Shown piece by piece: positions 1 to 6,746 of a DNA stretch of 13,464 nt. Made by a program: the position numbers and the translations under genes. Location of the stretch: contig JBDHAD010000075.1 of the NCBI GenBank assembly GCA_039588215.1, positions 1 through 13,464 on the forward strand, in the 5' to 3' direction. Under the pieces are notes generated by a model, which was not told where the DNA came from, did not search any database, and saw nothing but the letters and a program-made list of their open reading frames with translations. Position 1 is the first letter of the stretch. The number at the start of each line of letters is the position of its first letter. Origin of the DNA: JBDHAC01 sp039588215 (GTDB lineage: Bacteria; Gemmatimonadota; Gemmatimonadetes; Palauibacterales; Palauibacteraceae).

Positions 1-60
1 GAATGCACGATCCTGGGCTCGCGGCCCGTAGAGGTGTTTGAACGGAATTCGTCGATCTGA
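1..60 (+). CDS. Possible 3' end of an upstream gene (partial)
   Basis: The first reading frame is open from the window edge to a TGA at 58-60 and encodes 19 residues ending in VFERNSSI. Most of its third codon positions are G or C, as in the real genes of the window, and the other two plus-strand frames stop by about position 40. That is the only support. No family can be recognised from 19 residues, and an open stretch this short is expected by chance in GC-rich DNA. Confidence 0.25.
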   Translation, partial: ECTILGSRPVEVFERNSSI

Positions 61-82
61 AGAGACCGAATCACACGCGGAC

Positions 83-113
83 TTGACGGCCAGCTTTCTT
101 AGAGGTGTAAGAT
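83..113 (+). promoter_or_regulatory. Candidate sigma70-type promoter for the permease operon
   Basis: TTGACG at 83-88 matches the -35 consensus in five of six positions. Downstream is TAAGAT (108-113) preceded by TG, a plausible extended -10, with a 19-base spacer; reading TGTAAG at 106-111 as the -10 gives 17 bases. It lies about 60 bases upstream of the leader ORF, in a non-coding stretch that is less GC-rich than the genes. The same TGTAAGAT string occurs at 8877-8884 upstream of the ECF sigma factor gene. Confidence 0.4.
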
Positions 114-173
114 CTCCCGCCCCGACGGCATCATAGGGGGAGCGGCAGTCGTCCGGCGCCAGGAGGTCGCACG

Positions 174-221
174 ATGACAAGCCCGTTGTCCCGTCTCGTG
201 TCGCGTCCGGTAGCGGCGTGA
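174..221 (+). CDS. 15-codon leader peptide ORF overlapping the permease start
   Basis: A perfect AGGAGG at 161-166 stands 7 bases before ATG 174, the best ribosome binding site in this block. The frame encodes MTSPLSRLVSRPVAA and stops at TGA 219-221, which overlaps the permease GTG (218-220) as GTGA. The permease start has no good site of its own, so ribosomes probably load here and re-initiate on the permease (translational coupling). The peptide resembles no attenuator leader I know: it is rich in Ser, Arg and Val but has no run of one amino acid. Alternative: an indel in the sequence has split the true permease N-terminus from its start codon. Confidence 0.5.
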   Translation: MTSPLSRLVSRPVAA

Positions 222-1588
222 GCCCGGCCTCCGGCCTCCGGCGCGAGATTCGACTTCCCCACGCGACGGCGATGGTCGTCGGGACGATCATCGGGGCTGC
301 GATCTTCGTTCAGCCTTCGGAGATCACGGGCCAGGTCCCGTCCGTAACGGGAGTCCTCCTGGTTTGGCTCCTGAGCGGCGCTCTGACCGTCTGTGGCGCT
401 CTCGTATGCGCGGAGCTGGCCTCGACCTTCTCGCGCACCGGGGGCGTCTACGTGTACCTGAGCGAGGCGTTTTCACCGGCGATCGGGTTCCTTTGGGGCT
501 GGGCGATGTTTTGGGTGATGCACTCCGGTATCATCGCCGCCATCGCGATCGTCTTCGCCCGCTACGTCGGGTTCTTCATCTCGCTCAGCGACGTGGGCAC
601 GAAGTCCGTCGCCATCGGGGCAATCCTGGCCCTGTCTGTGGTGAACTACGCGGGGGTCAAGCATGGGGCCCGCCTCCAGGCGTTGTTCACGCTCGGAAAG
701 CTGGTGGCAATTGCCCTCATCATCATGCTCGGATTCGCACTCGGTGGGGGCGCGGATGCCTCCTTAGCCGCCACGGAGTCTCCTCTCCCCGGGGATTCCG
801 GCGCCGCCGCGGCGGCCGCGCCACTGACGCTGGAGGGATTCATCGCAGCACTCGTCGCGGGTTTGTTTGCGTACGGGGGGTGGCACATGGTCACGTATAG
901 CTCCGAGGAGACGGTAACCCCCACAAAGACGATCCCTCGTGCGCTGTTTCTCGGGACCGCGATCGTGACACTGATCTACGTCGGCATGAATGCGGTGTAT
1001 CTCCACGTGCTTCCCCTCGAGACCGTCTCGTCTTCCACACGCGTCGCCGCCGACCTCGCCGATGCGGTGCTTGGGTTCGGAGGGGGCGCGCTGATGTCCG
1101 GGCTGGTGATCTTCTCTACCTTCGGGGCTCTGAGCGGGATCATCCTCGCCGGGCCGCGCGTCTATTACGCCATGGCACAAGATGGCCTTCTCTTCCCCTC
1201 TGCGGGGCGGGTCCACCCGCGGTTCCGCACGCCGGGTCGCGCGATCGCGCTCCAGGCCGCGTGGGCGTCCGTACTAGTGGCTTCAGGCACGTATCGGGCG
1301 TTGTTCAGCCGAGTCATCTATACCGAGTGGCTGTTCTTCGGCCTGCTGGCGATCGGGCTCATCCGCTTGCGGAGCCGGGTCGAGCTGACGCGCGGTTACC
1401 CGATCCTGGGGTATCCGGTCATCCCGGTCGTGTTCGCACTGTCCTCCTTCTTCATTGTCTTCAATCACATTGCGGCAAACGCGCGCGATAGCGCGTACGG
1501 GCTGTCGCTCGTTCTCCTGGGATTGCCGGTGTACGTTTTGTGGGCCAAGAAACGTGCCCGGGTGCGAGGGTCGTCCGAGGGGGATTGA
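218..1588 (+). CDS. APC-family amino acid permease
   Basis: A 456-residue inner-membrane protein with about 12 hydrophobic segments, the usual size for amino acid/polyamine/organocation (APC) transporters. Residues 22-30 (GTIIGAAIF) are the hallmark broken first helix of the family, whose backbone binds the amino acid carboxylate. The N-terminal LRREIRLPHATAMV is also typical, as is the polar turn AGVKHGARLQ near residue 145. It probably imports an amino acid by proton symport or exchange; the substrate cannot be read from the sequence. The start is GTG 218, the only reasonable start in frame, and it overlaps the stop of the leader ORF. The amidohydrolase follows 56 bases later and is likely cotranscribed, which hints that the imported compound feeds that enzyme. 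Confidence 0.9.
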   Translation: MSPASGLRREIRLPHATAMVVGTIIGAAIFVQPSEITGQVPSVTGVLLVWLLSGALTVCGALVCAELASTFSRTGGVYVYLSEAFSPAIGFLWGWAMFWVMHSGIIAAIAIVFARYVGFFISLSDVGTKSVAIGAILALSVVNYAGVKHGARLQALFTLGKLVAIALIIMLGFALGGGADASLAATESPLPGDSGAAAAAAPLTLEGFIAALVAGLFAYGGWHMVTYSSEETVTPTKTIPRALFLGTAIVTLIYVGMNAVYLHVLPLETVSSSTRVAADLADAVLGFGGGALMSGLVIFSTFGALSGIILAGPRVYYAMAQDGLLFPSAGRVHPRFRTPGRAIALQAAWASVLVASGTYRALFSRVIYTEWLFFGLLAIGLIRLRSRVELTRGYPILGYPVIPVVFALSSFFIVFNHIAANARDSAYGLSLVLLGLPVYVLWAKKRARVRGSSEGD

Positions 1589-1596
1589 CCGCGAAA

Positions 1597-1625
1597 GGTC
1601 CATCCGGCCCACGCCCGGGTGGATC
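1597..1625 (+). promoter_or_regulatory. Intercistronic hairpin between permease and amidohydrolase
   Basis: GGTCCATCC (1597-1605) can pair over nine positions, two of them G-U, with GGGTGGATC (1617-1625). The loop can form a further GGC/GCC stem. The hairpin fills most of the gap between the permease stop (1588) and the amidohydrolase ribosome binding site (AGAGGGA, 1631-1637). No T-run follows, so it is unlikely to be a strong intrinsic terminator. mRNA stabilisation or partial attenuation between the two genes is more likely. Confidence 0.4.
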
Positions 1626-1644
1626 TGCCGAGAGGGATCACCGC

Positions 1645-2625
1645 ATGCAAGTCATCGACTTCCACAATCATTATTACCCACCCGAGTACCTCGCGGCCCT
1701 TCAAAGCCAGTCGAGTAACATGAAGGTGACGTTCGACGACGAGGGTAGTCCGGTGCTGCACTACCCGGGTGATTACAACGTCGTCGTTCCGGGGCACCGT
1801 GACATCGGGTTCCGGGAGGAAGTGCTCGAGAGAGAGGGCGTCGACCGGCAGGTCCTCACCTTCACGGCCCCCGGCATTCTGATCGAGTCTCCCGAGCGTG
1901 CCGTGGAGTTGGCTCCGACCATCAACGATGCATTGACCCGGATCGTAGAGGAGCGCGGCCACCGCTACAGCGCCCTCGCCACGCTCCCTCTGAACGATCC
2001 CCAGGCATCGGTGATAGAGTTCGAGCGCGTGATGCAGGAGCTCGGTCTACCGGGCGCAATGTTGTTCGGGAACGTGAACGGGACCGCGCTGGCCGACGAG
2101 CGCTTTTGGCCGATCTACGAGCGAGCGAGCGAGCTGAATGCCGTCCTGTATATCCATCCCACGCAGGCGATCGGGGTGGAGGCGATGCTGGACTATTGGT
2201 TGATGCCGTTGATCGGGTTCACGTACGACACGACCCTGGCGGCGGCCCACCTCGTGTTCAGCGGGGTTGTCGAGCGCTTTTCGGGGATCCGTTGGGTCCT
2301 GGGACACCTGGGTGGGGCCATCCCATATCTGGCGGAGCGACTCGATCGCGGCTTCGACGCGTTTCCTGAATGTCGCCAGAACATCGATCGCCCACCGAGC
2401 TGGTACCTGAAGCGGTTCTACTACGACACCGTCAACTTCGACCCCAACGCCCTAAGGCTGGCGATCGAATTCGCGGGGACCGATCAGCTGCTTGCCGGGA
2501 GCGATTATCCGCACCGCATTGGAAGCATCCCAAAGATGCTGGAGAGCATCGACGCTCTGGATCTCGACGAGAGCGAGAAGACCAAGATCCTGGGTGGCAA
2601 CGCGGCGGCATTGCTCGGAGTGTAG
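1645..2625 (+). CDS. Amidohydrolase 2 / ACMSD-type metal-dependent decarboxylase or hydrolase
   Basis: A 326-residue TIM-barrel protein of the amidohydrolase-2 family, related to aminocarboxymuconate-semialdehyde decarboxylase and gamma-resorcylate decarboxylase. The metal-site pattern is complete: HNH at residues 7-9 near the N-terminus, H171 in YIHPTQ, H221 in LGHLGG and D287 in AGSDYPH. These match the zinc ligands and catalytic His/Asp of ACMSD. The length is normal (about 310-340). No signal peptide, so cytoplasmic. ATG 1645 is chosen because AGAGGGA lies 7 bases before it and because family members begin with this I-D-x-H-x-H strand; a longer in-frame start at 1540 would lie inside the permease gene. 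Family members act on aromatic or semialdehyde carboxylic acids, and the actual substrate is unknown. It is probably cotranscribed with the permease. Its stop lies 23 bases from the end of the convergent gene. Confidence 0.85.
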   Translation: MQVIDFHNHYYPPEYLAALQSQSSNMKVTFDDEGSPVLHYPGDYNVVVPGHRDIGFREEVLEREGVDRQVLTFTAPGILIESPERAVELAPTINDALTRIVEERGHRYSALATLPLNDPQASVIEFERVMQELGLPGAMLFGNVNGTALADERFWPIYERASELNAVLYIHPTQAIGVEAMLDYWLMPLIGFTYDTTLAAAHLVFSGVVERFSGIRWVLGHLGGAIPYLAERLDRGFDAFPECRQNIDRPPSWYLKRFYYDTVNFDPNALRLAIEFAGTDQLLAGSDYPHRIGSIPKMLESIDALDLDESEKTKILGGNAAALLGV

Positions 2626-2648
2626 TCCCTCCCGAGATCGCCCCCTGG

Positions 2649-4805
2649 TCAGTTCCCCTTCCCGAAGCGACGGTCACCGGTGTCGAACCCGGCCAGCAGA
2701 TTGCGGAGCCGGGGCAACATCATCACACCAGCGTCCGACTTGCTGAGGTCCACCGTTTCTTCGGGATCGGCGTGCAAGTCGTACAGGGACTCGGTGCCGT
2801 CGCCGTCCTGGATGTAGTGCAGACCATCCACGATCAGCGATCGCAGCGGTCCCTTCGCCGCGGGAACCCAGCTCGGCCGCTCCCAGGGGGCCTCGCTCAC
2901 CTCCGACAACAAGACGGTCGAGGTGCGACACCCGTCTTCGCCCTCGGCCCAGCAACTGGCGAGAGAGGTACCCGGAAGTGGGGTCCCGCCTTCGAAACCG
3001 ATGAAGTCGAGGATCGTGGCCGGCACATCTCGCAAGCTCACCGCCTCCCGAACGCGGTGCCCGCCCGGGATCCGCGGAGGGTAGAGGACGATCAGCGGGA
3101 CGCGCAGGGCGGGCATGAACAAGCTCCCCCCATGCCCCATCACACCGTCGTGCTCTCCGAACTCCTCTCCATGGTCGGAGGTGATGATCACGACTGTTCT
3201 GTCCAGCTCCCCGCGTGCTTCGAGGCTGTCGAGCAGTGCCCCCACCTGGGCATCGAGGTACGCGAGAGTCCCGTCGTAGGCCGTCGTGAGCTCGGCCAGC
3301 TGGTGTGGCTGGTAGCGGCGTTGCCCGTCCAGCCAGTAGATCGGCTGCTCGTCCGCGAAGCTGAGGTTGTAGGGCTCGGGTGGTAGGTAGGGTTCGTGCG
3401 CGTCGTAGTAGTTGAGGAAGGCCAGGAAAGGACGGTCGTCCCTTCGGTCCAGCCAGGCCAAGAAGCTCTCGTTCAATTCCTCCGCCCTCTTTCGGACCAG
3501 TGTCTGGCGCAGCCCCAACCGTCTTCGCACCCAGCTCGTGGCCTCCCGCGTCACCCAACTGCTCGAGAGGAGGCTGCCCAGCGACAGCGGCATCACCTCG
3601 TAGCGACCGAAGCCTCGATCGAGTCCGAACTGCCTCGCTCCATAGAACAGGTTGGCGACGAACGCCGCCGTCGCGTATCCCTGGCGGCCGAGAACCTCGG
3701 CCAGCACCGGGTCCGTGTCATCCAGCGGGGTCGACCAGTCCGCGGACAACTCGTACGGATAGCGACCGGTGAACAGGCTCGCATGGGTCGGAAGAGTCCA
3801 CGGCGAAGGGGCGATCGCGCGCTCGAAGACCACGCCTTTGGCGGCCCATCGCTCCAGTCGCGGGGTGGTGGGTCGCACGTATCCGTAAACGCTCAAGTTG
3901 CGGGCTCGGACAGTATCCAGGATGATGAGAAGCACGTTGGGGGCGTTCTCCGGCGGCTCTGACAGAGCGCCCGGGGGTCGCGTCTCGGTCCACCGGTCCA
4001 GACCCGCGCCCGCGAGTGCGACCGCGAGCGTCAGTCCCCCGAGAGACGGTGTGGCTCGGACCCCCCATGCGTGGAGCGCAAGGGCCCGGTCCGAGAATAC
4101 TCTAGCTGCCACGGCCCCGAGCCCGAGCGCCAGGATCGCGGCAGCCGTGCCGTGGATGTGCTCGCCGCTCCGCAGAATGCCGTACGCGCCGATGGCACAC
4201 AGACTGAACACGACGGTCTCAATCGAGCACGCGCTAGGCCAACGCATCGCCACGATCCTGAGTAGAAGCGCGAGACCCATGAACAGTAGGGCATACGCGA
4301 TCGGGGCCATCCAAACGATCATGAGATCCGCGTCCGTGGTCGTCATGACCGCCTGGTTCAGGACCGTCTTCTTGGCCAGGAGGTATAGCACCTCAACGAA
4401 GCCCGCAGCGAGCCCGATCGCGAACGCGGCCAGGACGAGCGTCCCGAGGCGCATTGCGGGTCGACTCCTGAGGAACTCGTGGGTCCACCGCATCGATCTC
4501 GTGAAATGCCGCCCGGCCGTCCGGGCAAGGCCCAGAACGAGCGCGGCGTACAGCAACCCCCCGCTCGCGACCAGACCGAAGGTCAGCGGACGTGCGAGCC
4601 TCTCCCAGCTCTCCAGGTAATGGCCCAGCGAGTGAACCGCGCGCCCCGAGATAAGGCGGTTGAGGAATGGAAGGCTCTCCTCGCGGTACGCATCAGCGAT
4701 CAGGGAAGGAACCAGCCAGCGCGAAAGAGCCAGCCAGCCGGCCAATAATACGACGAAGCGAAACCAATAGACGGCCGTGAGCCGCCTACTGTCTTGAGCG
4801 GGCAT
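2649..4805 (-). CDS. Membrane-anchored sulfatase-fold hydrolase/transferase (alkaline phosphatase superfamily)
   Basis: 718 residues. Roughly the first 270 hold six or seven membrane segments (about 12-34, 75-95, 120-145, 163-185, 195-212, 219-235, 252-270). The rest is a sulfatase-type domain that should sit outside the membrane. Metal-site and active-site motifs are visible: LLIILDTVRA with D297, SPWTLPTHASLFTG with T337, SDHGEEFGEH with D544/H545, and GHGG with H558. The nucleophile position holds Thr where classic sulfatases carry the formylglycine Cys or Ser (C/S-x-P-x-R). This form occurs in uncharacterised sulfatase-like proteins and recalls Thr-nucleophile phosphoglycerol/phosphoethanolamine transferases such as LtaS. 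It may therefore modify lipids or envelope glycans rather than hydrolyse sulfate esters. The usual RAD after the first metal Asp is RAR here. No clear ribosome binding site precedes ATG 4805. It is separated from the caspase gene by 161 bases with a promoter-like tract. Confidence 0.8.
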   Translation of the reverse strand: MPAQDSRRLTAVYWFRFVVLLAGWLALSRWLVPSLIADAYREESLPFLNRLISGRAVHSLGHYLESWERLARPLTFGLVASGGLLYAALVLGLARTAGRHFTRSMRWTHEFLRSRPAMRLGTLVLAAFAIGLAAGFVEVLYLLAKKTVLNQAVMTTTDADLMIVWMAPIAYALLFMGLALLLRIVAMRWPSACSIETVVFSLCAIGAYGILRSGEHIHGTAAAILALGLGAVAARVFSDRALALHAWGVRATPSLGGLTLAVALAGAGLDRWTETRPPGALSEPPENAPNVLLIILDTVRARNLSVYGYVRPTTPRLERWAAKGVVFERAIAPSPWTLPTHASLFTGRYPYELSADWSTPLDDTDPVLAEVLGRQGYATAAFVANLFYGARQFGLDRGFGRYEVMPLSLGSLLSSSWVTREATSWVRRRLGLRQTLVRKRAEELNESFLAWLDRRDDRPFLAFLNYYDAHEPYLPPEPYNLSFADEQPIYWLDGQRRYQPHQLAELTTAYDGTLAYLDAQVGALLDSLEARGELDRTVVIITSDHGEEFGEHDGVMGHGGSLFMPALRVPLIVLYPPRIPGGHRVREAVSLRDVPATILDFIGFEGGTPLPGTSLASCWAEGEDGCRTSTVLLSEVSEAPWERPSWVPAAKGPLRSLIVDGLHYIQDGDGTESLYDLHADPEETVDLSKSDAGVMMLPRLRNLLAGFDTGDRRFGKGN

Positions 4806-4887
4806 ACGTAGCCAGGTCTAAGGTCCACGACGGGCGCGAACGCCACCGAGTTCCTTGATCGACCCTCCACGTATTCCCAGCCAGGAA

Positions 4888-4922
4888 CTTATATATATGT
4901 AAAACGGTCACCTACGAGACAA
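4888..4922 (-). promoter_or_regulatory. AT-rich promoter-like tract upstream of the sulfatase-fold gene
   Basis: On the minus strand a TTTTACATATATATAAG tract occupies 4904-4888, the most AT-rich run in an otherwise GC-rich window. It contains TATAAG (4893-4888) and overlapping TATATA boxes. TTGTCT at 4922-4917 could be a -35 element, 17-19 bases before CATATA or TATATA. It lies in the 161-base gap between the caspase stop and the sulfatase-fold start. This suggests that the latter has its own promoter rather than relying on read-through. Confidence 0.35.
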
Positions 4923-4966
4923 GCCCGGAGGCCGACCCTCGTTAGCCAGCCCGCGATCGAACCCGA

Positions 4967-5803
4967 CTACTCGAGGAACGCTCGCTCCAACCGCGAGGCG
5001 CGACCCTCCAGCTGAGGCACCTGGCTGTACCCGCCGCCGGCTAGTAGCTCCGTAGCCCGGTCGTGTAGATCGCGGTACGTGATCGTCCCACCGACCTGAC
5101 GCATGGCCGTGACGAGCGAGTAGGTGAGAGCTCCGTGATAATCCCCGTCGATGAACGCATCGGCGGATGTCTGCGTGTCCCGGCACCCGGTGATCAACAC
5201 CTCGGGGATGTCGACGTCGACGATGTCCGAGGCGACCGCTTCGCGCTTCTTGGCCTTCCGCAGGCTTTGGATGTCACCGCGGAGGGTCCGGCCGGCTTCG
5301 ACAGCCACCAGATCGAGGGGGCAGGGGAGAAAACGATCGATGGACTCGCTTGGCCCGGGTGGCTCGATCCTGCGAGTGACCGTGCCCGAGTGGCAGCAAT
5401 CCATGATCACCGTGAGCTTGGTCCCCTCGGGCATCTCATCGAACAGATCGCGTATCCAATCGTCAGTCAGAGGATCCTCCCAGTCGAGGTCCGTGGGGCA
5501 AAGGATCTCGTCGCGATGGTCCGCCTCGTCCCCGTCCTTGTCGGGGACGTTCGATCCGTGACCGGAGTAGTGCAGGAAGAGCGTGTCTTCGGCGGCAGCA
5601 CCGCGAACGAACGCCTCCATCTCACGTTGCATGGCGGCCTTGGTGGCATCGTAATCGATCAGCGTGGTGATATCCGACGGTTCGAAGCCGAACACCCCCT
5701 CCAGCACCGTCCCGAGGTCGAGGACATCGTTCACGCACCCACGCAAGTCGGCCCCGGGGACCCGGTACCGGTTCAGACCCATGAGCAGCGCCTTCTTGGC
5801 CAT
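4967..5803 (-). CDS. Caspase-family (metacaspase/orthocaspase, C14) cysteine peptidase
   Basis: 278 residues, essentially a bare p20-p10 caspase domain. It begins with the typical first strand and turn (KKALLMGLNRY). The catalytic His is H82 in LHYSGHGSNVPD, and the catalytic Cys is C137 in VIMDCCHSG, with D135 at the S1-pocket position. The acidic loop DKDGDEADHRDEILCPTD (from about residue 88) is a metacaspase signature. These traits predict cleavage after Arg or Lys, not Asp. There is no signal peptide, membrane helix or partner domain, so it should act in the cytoplasm. ATG 5803 is chosen because GGGAGG stands 5 bases before it and because homologous domains start here; a 26-codon extension to 5881 is possible but has no ribosome binding site. 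It follows the Memo-like gene by 81 bases on the same strand. Its role there is unknown; signalling, stress or defence proteolysis are possibilities. Confidence 0.88.
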   Translation of the reverse strand: MAKKALLMGLNRYRVPGADLRGCVNDVLDLGTVLEGVFGFEPSDITTLIDYDATKAAMQREMEAFVRGAAAEDTLFLHYSGHGSNVPDKDGDEADHRDEILCPTDLDWEDPLTDDWIRDLFDEMPEGTKLTVIMDCCHSGTVTRRIEPPGPSESIDRFLPCPLDLVAVEAGRTLRGDIQSLRKAKKREAVASDIVDVDIPEVLITGCRDTQTSADAFIDGDYHGALTYSLVTAMRQVGGTITYRDLHDRATELLAGGGYSQVPQLEGRASRLERAFLE

Positions 5804-5808
5804 GCTTG

Positions 5809-5814
5809 CCTCCC
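5809..5814 (-). promoter_or_regulatory. Ribosome binding site fixing the caspase start
   Basis: GGGAGG on the minus strand ends 5 bases before ATG 5803. It supports this start over the upstream in-frame ATG at 5881, which lies 4 bases after the end of the Memo-like gene and has no comparable site. Confidence 0.65.
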
Positions 5815-5820
5815 GTATCA

Positions 5821-5866
5821 GTGAGTTGGTTCCCAGGTGAGGGCAGAACGCGCGTGAGTTGTTCTG
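5821..5866. promoter_or_regulatory. Direct and inverted repeats upstream of the caspase gene (candidate operator)
   Basis: On the plus strand GTGAGTTGGTTC (5821-5832) recurs as GTGAGTTGTTC (5854-5864), start to start 33 bases, about three helical turns, so both copies would face the same side of the DNA. Overlapping the second copy is a perfect inverted repeat, CAGAAC (5844-5849) and GTTCTG (5861-5866), with an 11-base spacer. The cluster lies 18-63 bases upstream of the caspase start codon, in the only sizeable gap of the minus-strand gene group. It suggests separate control of the caspase gene by a DNA-binding regulator, or a stem-loop in the mRNA. Confidence 0.35.
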
Positions 5867-5884
5867 AAGGCGTGTGGTCAAGTC

Positions 5885-6742
5885 TCACGCGACCTTTTCT
5901 TCGAACGCGAAGGCTCCGTAGCCCACAACACGATCCTGCGGGCCCGCCGTGTCGCCGGAGTTCCTCAGGTCCAGGGTCCTAACCCGAAGCCCGAACCTCC
6001 CCGCCAGGCTCAGTAACCCCTTCACCGGGATCGCTCCGCAGGCCTGGCTGGGGCCGATGTCCTGGGGGCGGAGTGCCTCGATGGCCCTGGCGGTCGCTCG
6101 ATCCGTACGCCGCGCACGCTGGTATTCAAGGTAATGGCTAAGGTCTGAGCTCACGACGACCACCGTCTCGATCCCACCCCACAGAAGACGGAGCACCGCC
6201 TCGACCTGTGCGGGTGTCGCGTCGCCGACGACAAGCGGCACGATTTGAAACACCGAGAAGATGCACTGCAGGAAGGGAAGGTGAACCTCCAGCGAGTGCT
6301 CTGACTCGTGGGCGTCCTCACGTTCCTGGACAAAGGGCAGGGAAGCGAACCGTCCGATGGATTCCGAGTCTACCTCGACGAGTCCCAATGGTGTCTCGAA
6401 CGCGTCCGCGCCCGAAACGGCCACACCTCGGAACGGCACCCTGTGCGCCGGTCCGACGAGGATGACTCGGCTCACGCCGCGCTCCGGTCTCGCCCCCGCG
6501 GGGCGGTCCGCCTCCGCCAGCCAGCGATATGCGCTCGCAGCTACCGGGCCGGAGTAGACGTATCCAGCGTGTGGCGCTACCACGGCCTTATGGAAGCCCT
6601 CCGTCTTTCTGTTCGGAGCCGGCGGTTCCGGCGCCACGGGCGCCGCCGCCGTCCCCTCCAGAAGCGCCCTCACCGTCTCATCCAGCGAATCTCGATCCGC
6701 GGGATAGAAGTGACCGGCGACCGCAGCCCTGCGGATCCTCAC
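5885..6742 (-). CDS. amrB: AmmeMemoRadiSam system protein B (Memo-like)
   Basis: 285 residues of the Memo family, related to extradiol dioxygenases. The family start RRAAVAGHFYPAD is present. The metal-site and pocket residues are visible: H58 in PHAGYVYSG, H100 in GPAHR, H149 in HESEHSLEVHLPFLQ, SSDLSHY with H203, and C235 in SQACGA, which fits the conserved Cys of human MEMO1. The C-terminal NSGDTAGPQDRVVGYGAFAF is also standard. GTG 6742 is chosen because it lies 4 bases after the radical SAM stop and gives the usual MxIRRxAVAGxFYPA start; TTG 6766 would add eight residues and overlap that gene. The family regularly sits beside an AMMECR1 protein and a radical SAM enzyme; human MEMO1 has recently been tied to copper/iron handling, but the bacterial role is unknown. 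No AMMECR1 partner is seen in this window. Confidence 0.88.
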   Translation of the reverse strand: MRIRRAAVAGHFYPADRDSLDETVRALLEGTAAAPVAPEPPAPNRKTEGFHKAVVAPHAGYVYSGPVAASAYRWLAEADRPAGARPERGVSRVILVGPAHRVPFRGVAVSGADAFETPLGLVEVDSESIGRFASLPFVQEREDAHESEHSLEVHLPFLQCIFSVFQIVPLVVGDATPAQVEAVLRLLWGGIETVVVVSSDLSHYLEYQRARRTDRATARAIEALRPQDIGPSQACGAIPVKGLLSLAGRFGLRVRTLDLRNSGDTAGPQDRVVGYGAFAFEEKVA

Positions 6743-6746
6743 GGTC

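Noticed and set aside
224..241. Tandem CGGCCTC repeat near the permease start as a phase-variation site joining the leader to the permease
   Set aside because: The leader frame already stops at 219-221, upstream of the repeat, so slippage there could not fuse the two.
2370..3386. A long open frame (about 338 codons) on the plus strand opposite the sulfatase-fold gene
   Set aside because: It is antisense to a gene with clear catalytic motifs, contains no recognisable domain, and follows from high GC at third codon positions.
3898..4620. A 240-codon plus-strand open frame opposite the membrane part of the same gene
   Set aside because: Low-complexity Ser/Arg/Pro translation with no motif; a complement-strand shadow.
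5135..5824. A 229-codon plus-strand frame opposite the caspase gene
   Set aside because: The opposite strand carries the complete caspase dyad and a good ribosome binding site; this frame has neither.
5804..5881. N-terminal extension of the caspase gene to ATG 5881
   Set aside because: No ribosome binding site, and the extension covers the repeat-rich gap; ATG 5803 has GGGAGG and matches the family start.
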